Below, in pieces: positions 4,743-5,634 of a stretch of 5,634 bases of DNA. Numbering within the stretch: position 1 is the stretch's first letter; each line of letters starts with the position of its first letter. This DNA is from JAUIHN01 sp964556075 (GTDB taxonomy: Bacteria; Patescibacteriota; Saccharimonadia; Saccharimonadales; Saccharimonadaceae): the NCBI GenBank assembly GCA_964556075.1, contig CAZKUV010000048.1:1-5634 (forward strand), read 5' to 3'. The notes under the pieces were generated by a model. It made no database searches. It was not told the origin of the DNA and worked only from the letters and a program-made list of their open reading frames with translations. Position numbers and translations under genes: made by a program.

Positions 4743-5455
4743 ACGTTCTCTTTGATGGCTTGGAGCAGCTCACGCGCTCGAATCCTAGCCTCGTCATCCT
4801 TACTGTGAAACTCATCGGTTGGATGCGAAGTGATTTCAAGCACTGCAGAAACAGCCTGCTCAAGCCTATCATTTATGACGAAATGGTAGTAAGGAGTTAG
4901 TAGAGCGTGACTTAGCTCACGGATAGCACTGTCGCGTCGTTTTTCCCATTCTTCTTGTGATACCTTAGTGACACCATAGCGATCTTCAAGGCGCTGTAGC
5001 CAAATATCATAGCTGGGCGGGAGTACGAAAATCGCAACGACATTTTGGCTGATTTTCTTATACTCCGCGACTCCTTGAACATCAAGATCGGTGATAGCAA
5101 CACGCCCTTCGTTATGAATTTCCTGAAGAGCCCGCACACTAGTACCATAAATGGTTCCGTGCACAAACTTCGCCTCAATAAATTCCTCGTTTCCGAGCAT
5201 TCTTTCGGCTTCAGTCTGATCTATGAAGTGATAGTCCAGGCCATCAACTTCCATTACACCGTTATTGGTGCGCGGAGCTCGAGTGGTATGAGACACGATA
5301 TCTCGAAATTCCGGCTTCTTTAACAACTCTTTTTTGATAGTGTCCTTACCTGCGCTAGTAATGCCGGCAAGGAGAACAATCTTCGTCGAACGAATCAGTT
5401 CTGCGGCATGATCCGGAAGCTGATACGAAGCAACTACTTCAGATAAATCTTGCAT
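4739..5455 (-). CDS. gmk: Guanylate kinase family protein with atypical P-loop
   Basis: Guanylate kinase phosphorylates GMP (and dGMP) to GDP using ATP in the cytoplasm. Family marks in the 238 residues are SHTTRAPR at 55-62 (GMP-binding arginines), DGLDYHF at 71-77, FIEAKF at 92-97, YGTS at 103-106, DLDVQG at 123-128, IFVLPPS at 142-148, the lid arginines in LQRLEDR, and YHFVIND at 190-196. Two features are odd. The P-loop reads GITSAGKDT (31-39), where the usual form is GPSGxGKST: Gly is replaced by Ser and the residue after Lys by Asp, with Thr next. About 20 extra residues precede it, compared with E. coli Gmk. GKDT-type loops occur in other nucleoside monophosphate kinases, so activity is plausible. 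PhnN-like ribose-bisphosphokinases are relatives, but the GMP-site motifs favour Gmk. It lies 19 nt after lepA with no Shine-Dalgarno; its stop codon is inside the hrcA CIRCE. Confidence 0.9.
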   Translation of the reverse strand: MQDLSEVVASYQLPDHAAELIRSTKIVLLAGITSAGKDTIKKELLKKPEFRDIVSHTTRAPRTNNGVMEVDGLDYHFIDQTEAERMLGNEEFIEAKFVHGTIYGTSVRALQEIHNEGRVAITDLDVQGVAEYKKISQNVVAIFVLPPSYDIWLQRLEDRYGVTKVSQEEWEKRRDSAIRELSHALLTPYYHFVINDRLEQAVSAVLEITSHPTDEFHSKDDEARIRARELLQAIKENV

Positions 5456-5463
5456 ATCTGATT

Positions 5464-5472
5464 ATTGTAACA
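5464..5472 (-). promoter_or_regulatory. Predicted extended -10 promoter of gmk
   Basis: TGTTACAAT on the minus strand is an extended -10 (TGn plus TACAAT) in the 19-nt gap after lepA, 8 nt before the gmk ATG. No good -35 is seen at 16-18 bp, which the TGn extension could offset. It would give a leader of about 1-2 nt. Co-transcription from lepA is an alternative. Confidence 0.45.
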
Positions 5473-5474
5473 GA

Positions 5475-5634
5475 TTAATCACGCTTTAACATCACCATGA
5501 ACGCCTCTGAAGGTATGTCGACCTTACCGAATCGCTTCATGCGTTTCTTACCCTTCGCCTGTTTGGCGAGTACTTTCTTCTTTCGCGATACGTCCCCGCC
5601 ATAGAGCCCGGTAGTAACGTCTTTTCGGTAGGCG
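5475..5634 (-). CDS. lepA: Elongation factor 4 (LepA), C-terminal end only
   Basis: The 52 C-terminal residues of the translational GTPase LepA/EF4, which acts on the ribosome in back-translocation or initiation-related steps, are present; the rest lies beyond the right edge. The visible part is the basic EF4-specific C-terminal domain with [20 protein letters not shown], then [18 protein letters not shown] and the end LKRD, very close to the family consensus. It stops with TAA at 5475-5477, 19 nt before gmk. Confidence 0.96.
   Translation of the reverse strand, partial: AYRKDVTTGLYGGDVSRKKKVLAKQAKGKKRMKRFGKVDIPSEAFMVMLKRD

Noticed and set aside
4397..5323. Plus-strand open frames opposite hrcA and gmk
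   Set aside because: They are antisense shadows of well-supported genes and have no start signals or recognisable protein content.
1..5634. Recoded TGA (as in some other CPR lineages), since the seven visible stop codons are only TAG and TAA
   Set aside because: No in-frame TGA is needed to read any gene through, glycines use GGN codons, and seven stops are too few to mean anything.

Overview
The window looks like chromosomal DNA of a reduced-genome bacterium, most likely a Patescibacteria/CPR member and plausibly a Saccharibacterium. This placement is an inference from content: a very short HrcA, a compact GrpE, short intergenic gaps, several apparently leaderless genes, a lone type IV prepilin and mid-range GC. 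No rRNA or other marker gene is present to confirm it. All genes read cleanly with the standard code; no tRNA, rRNA, insertion sequence or CRISPR array was seen.

Layout from left to right. The 5' half of dnaK (minus strand) runs off the left edge. Its control region (about 843-964) holds one perfect and one degenerate CIRCE operator around a sigma70-type promoter. A single type IV prepilin gene follows (minus, 1001-1561). A 111-bp divergent intergenic region separates it from a Kef/NapA-type cation:proton antiporter gene with a C-terminal TrkA-N domain (plus, 1673-3362), which is interrupted by ten N's at an assembly gap. This gene converges on a minus-strand block that is transcribed in the order lepA (C-terminus only), gmk, hrcA, a 44-codon small ORF, grpE.

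The heat-shock logic is clear. HrcA is the repressor that binds CIRCE. A CIRCE lies on its own promoter, so hrcA, the small ORF and grpE should be autoregulated, while dnaK is a separate transcription unit controlled by the same operator. In both promoters the -35 TTGACA lies in the 9-nt CIRCE spacer with an 18-bp gap to the -10, so repressor binding would directly block RNA polymerase. DnaK and its exchange factor GrpE are therefore co-induced though not adjacent.

The most unusual object is the small ORF at 3855-3989. It is translationally coupled to hrcA (the stop and start share one base), has a perfect AGGAGG Shine-Dalgarno, and encodes an almost uncharged, Ile/Val-rich peptide made of four 11-residue repeats. 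I do not recognise it. Also notable are an HrcA that appears to lack the whole central dimerising region, and a set of genes (hrcA, prepilin, antiporter, gmk) with a -10 box only 5-8 nt before the ATG and no Shine-Dalgarno, which suggests leaderless mRNAs.
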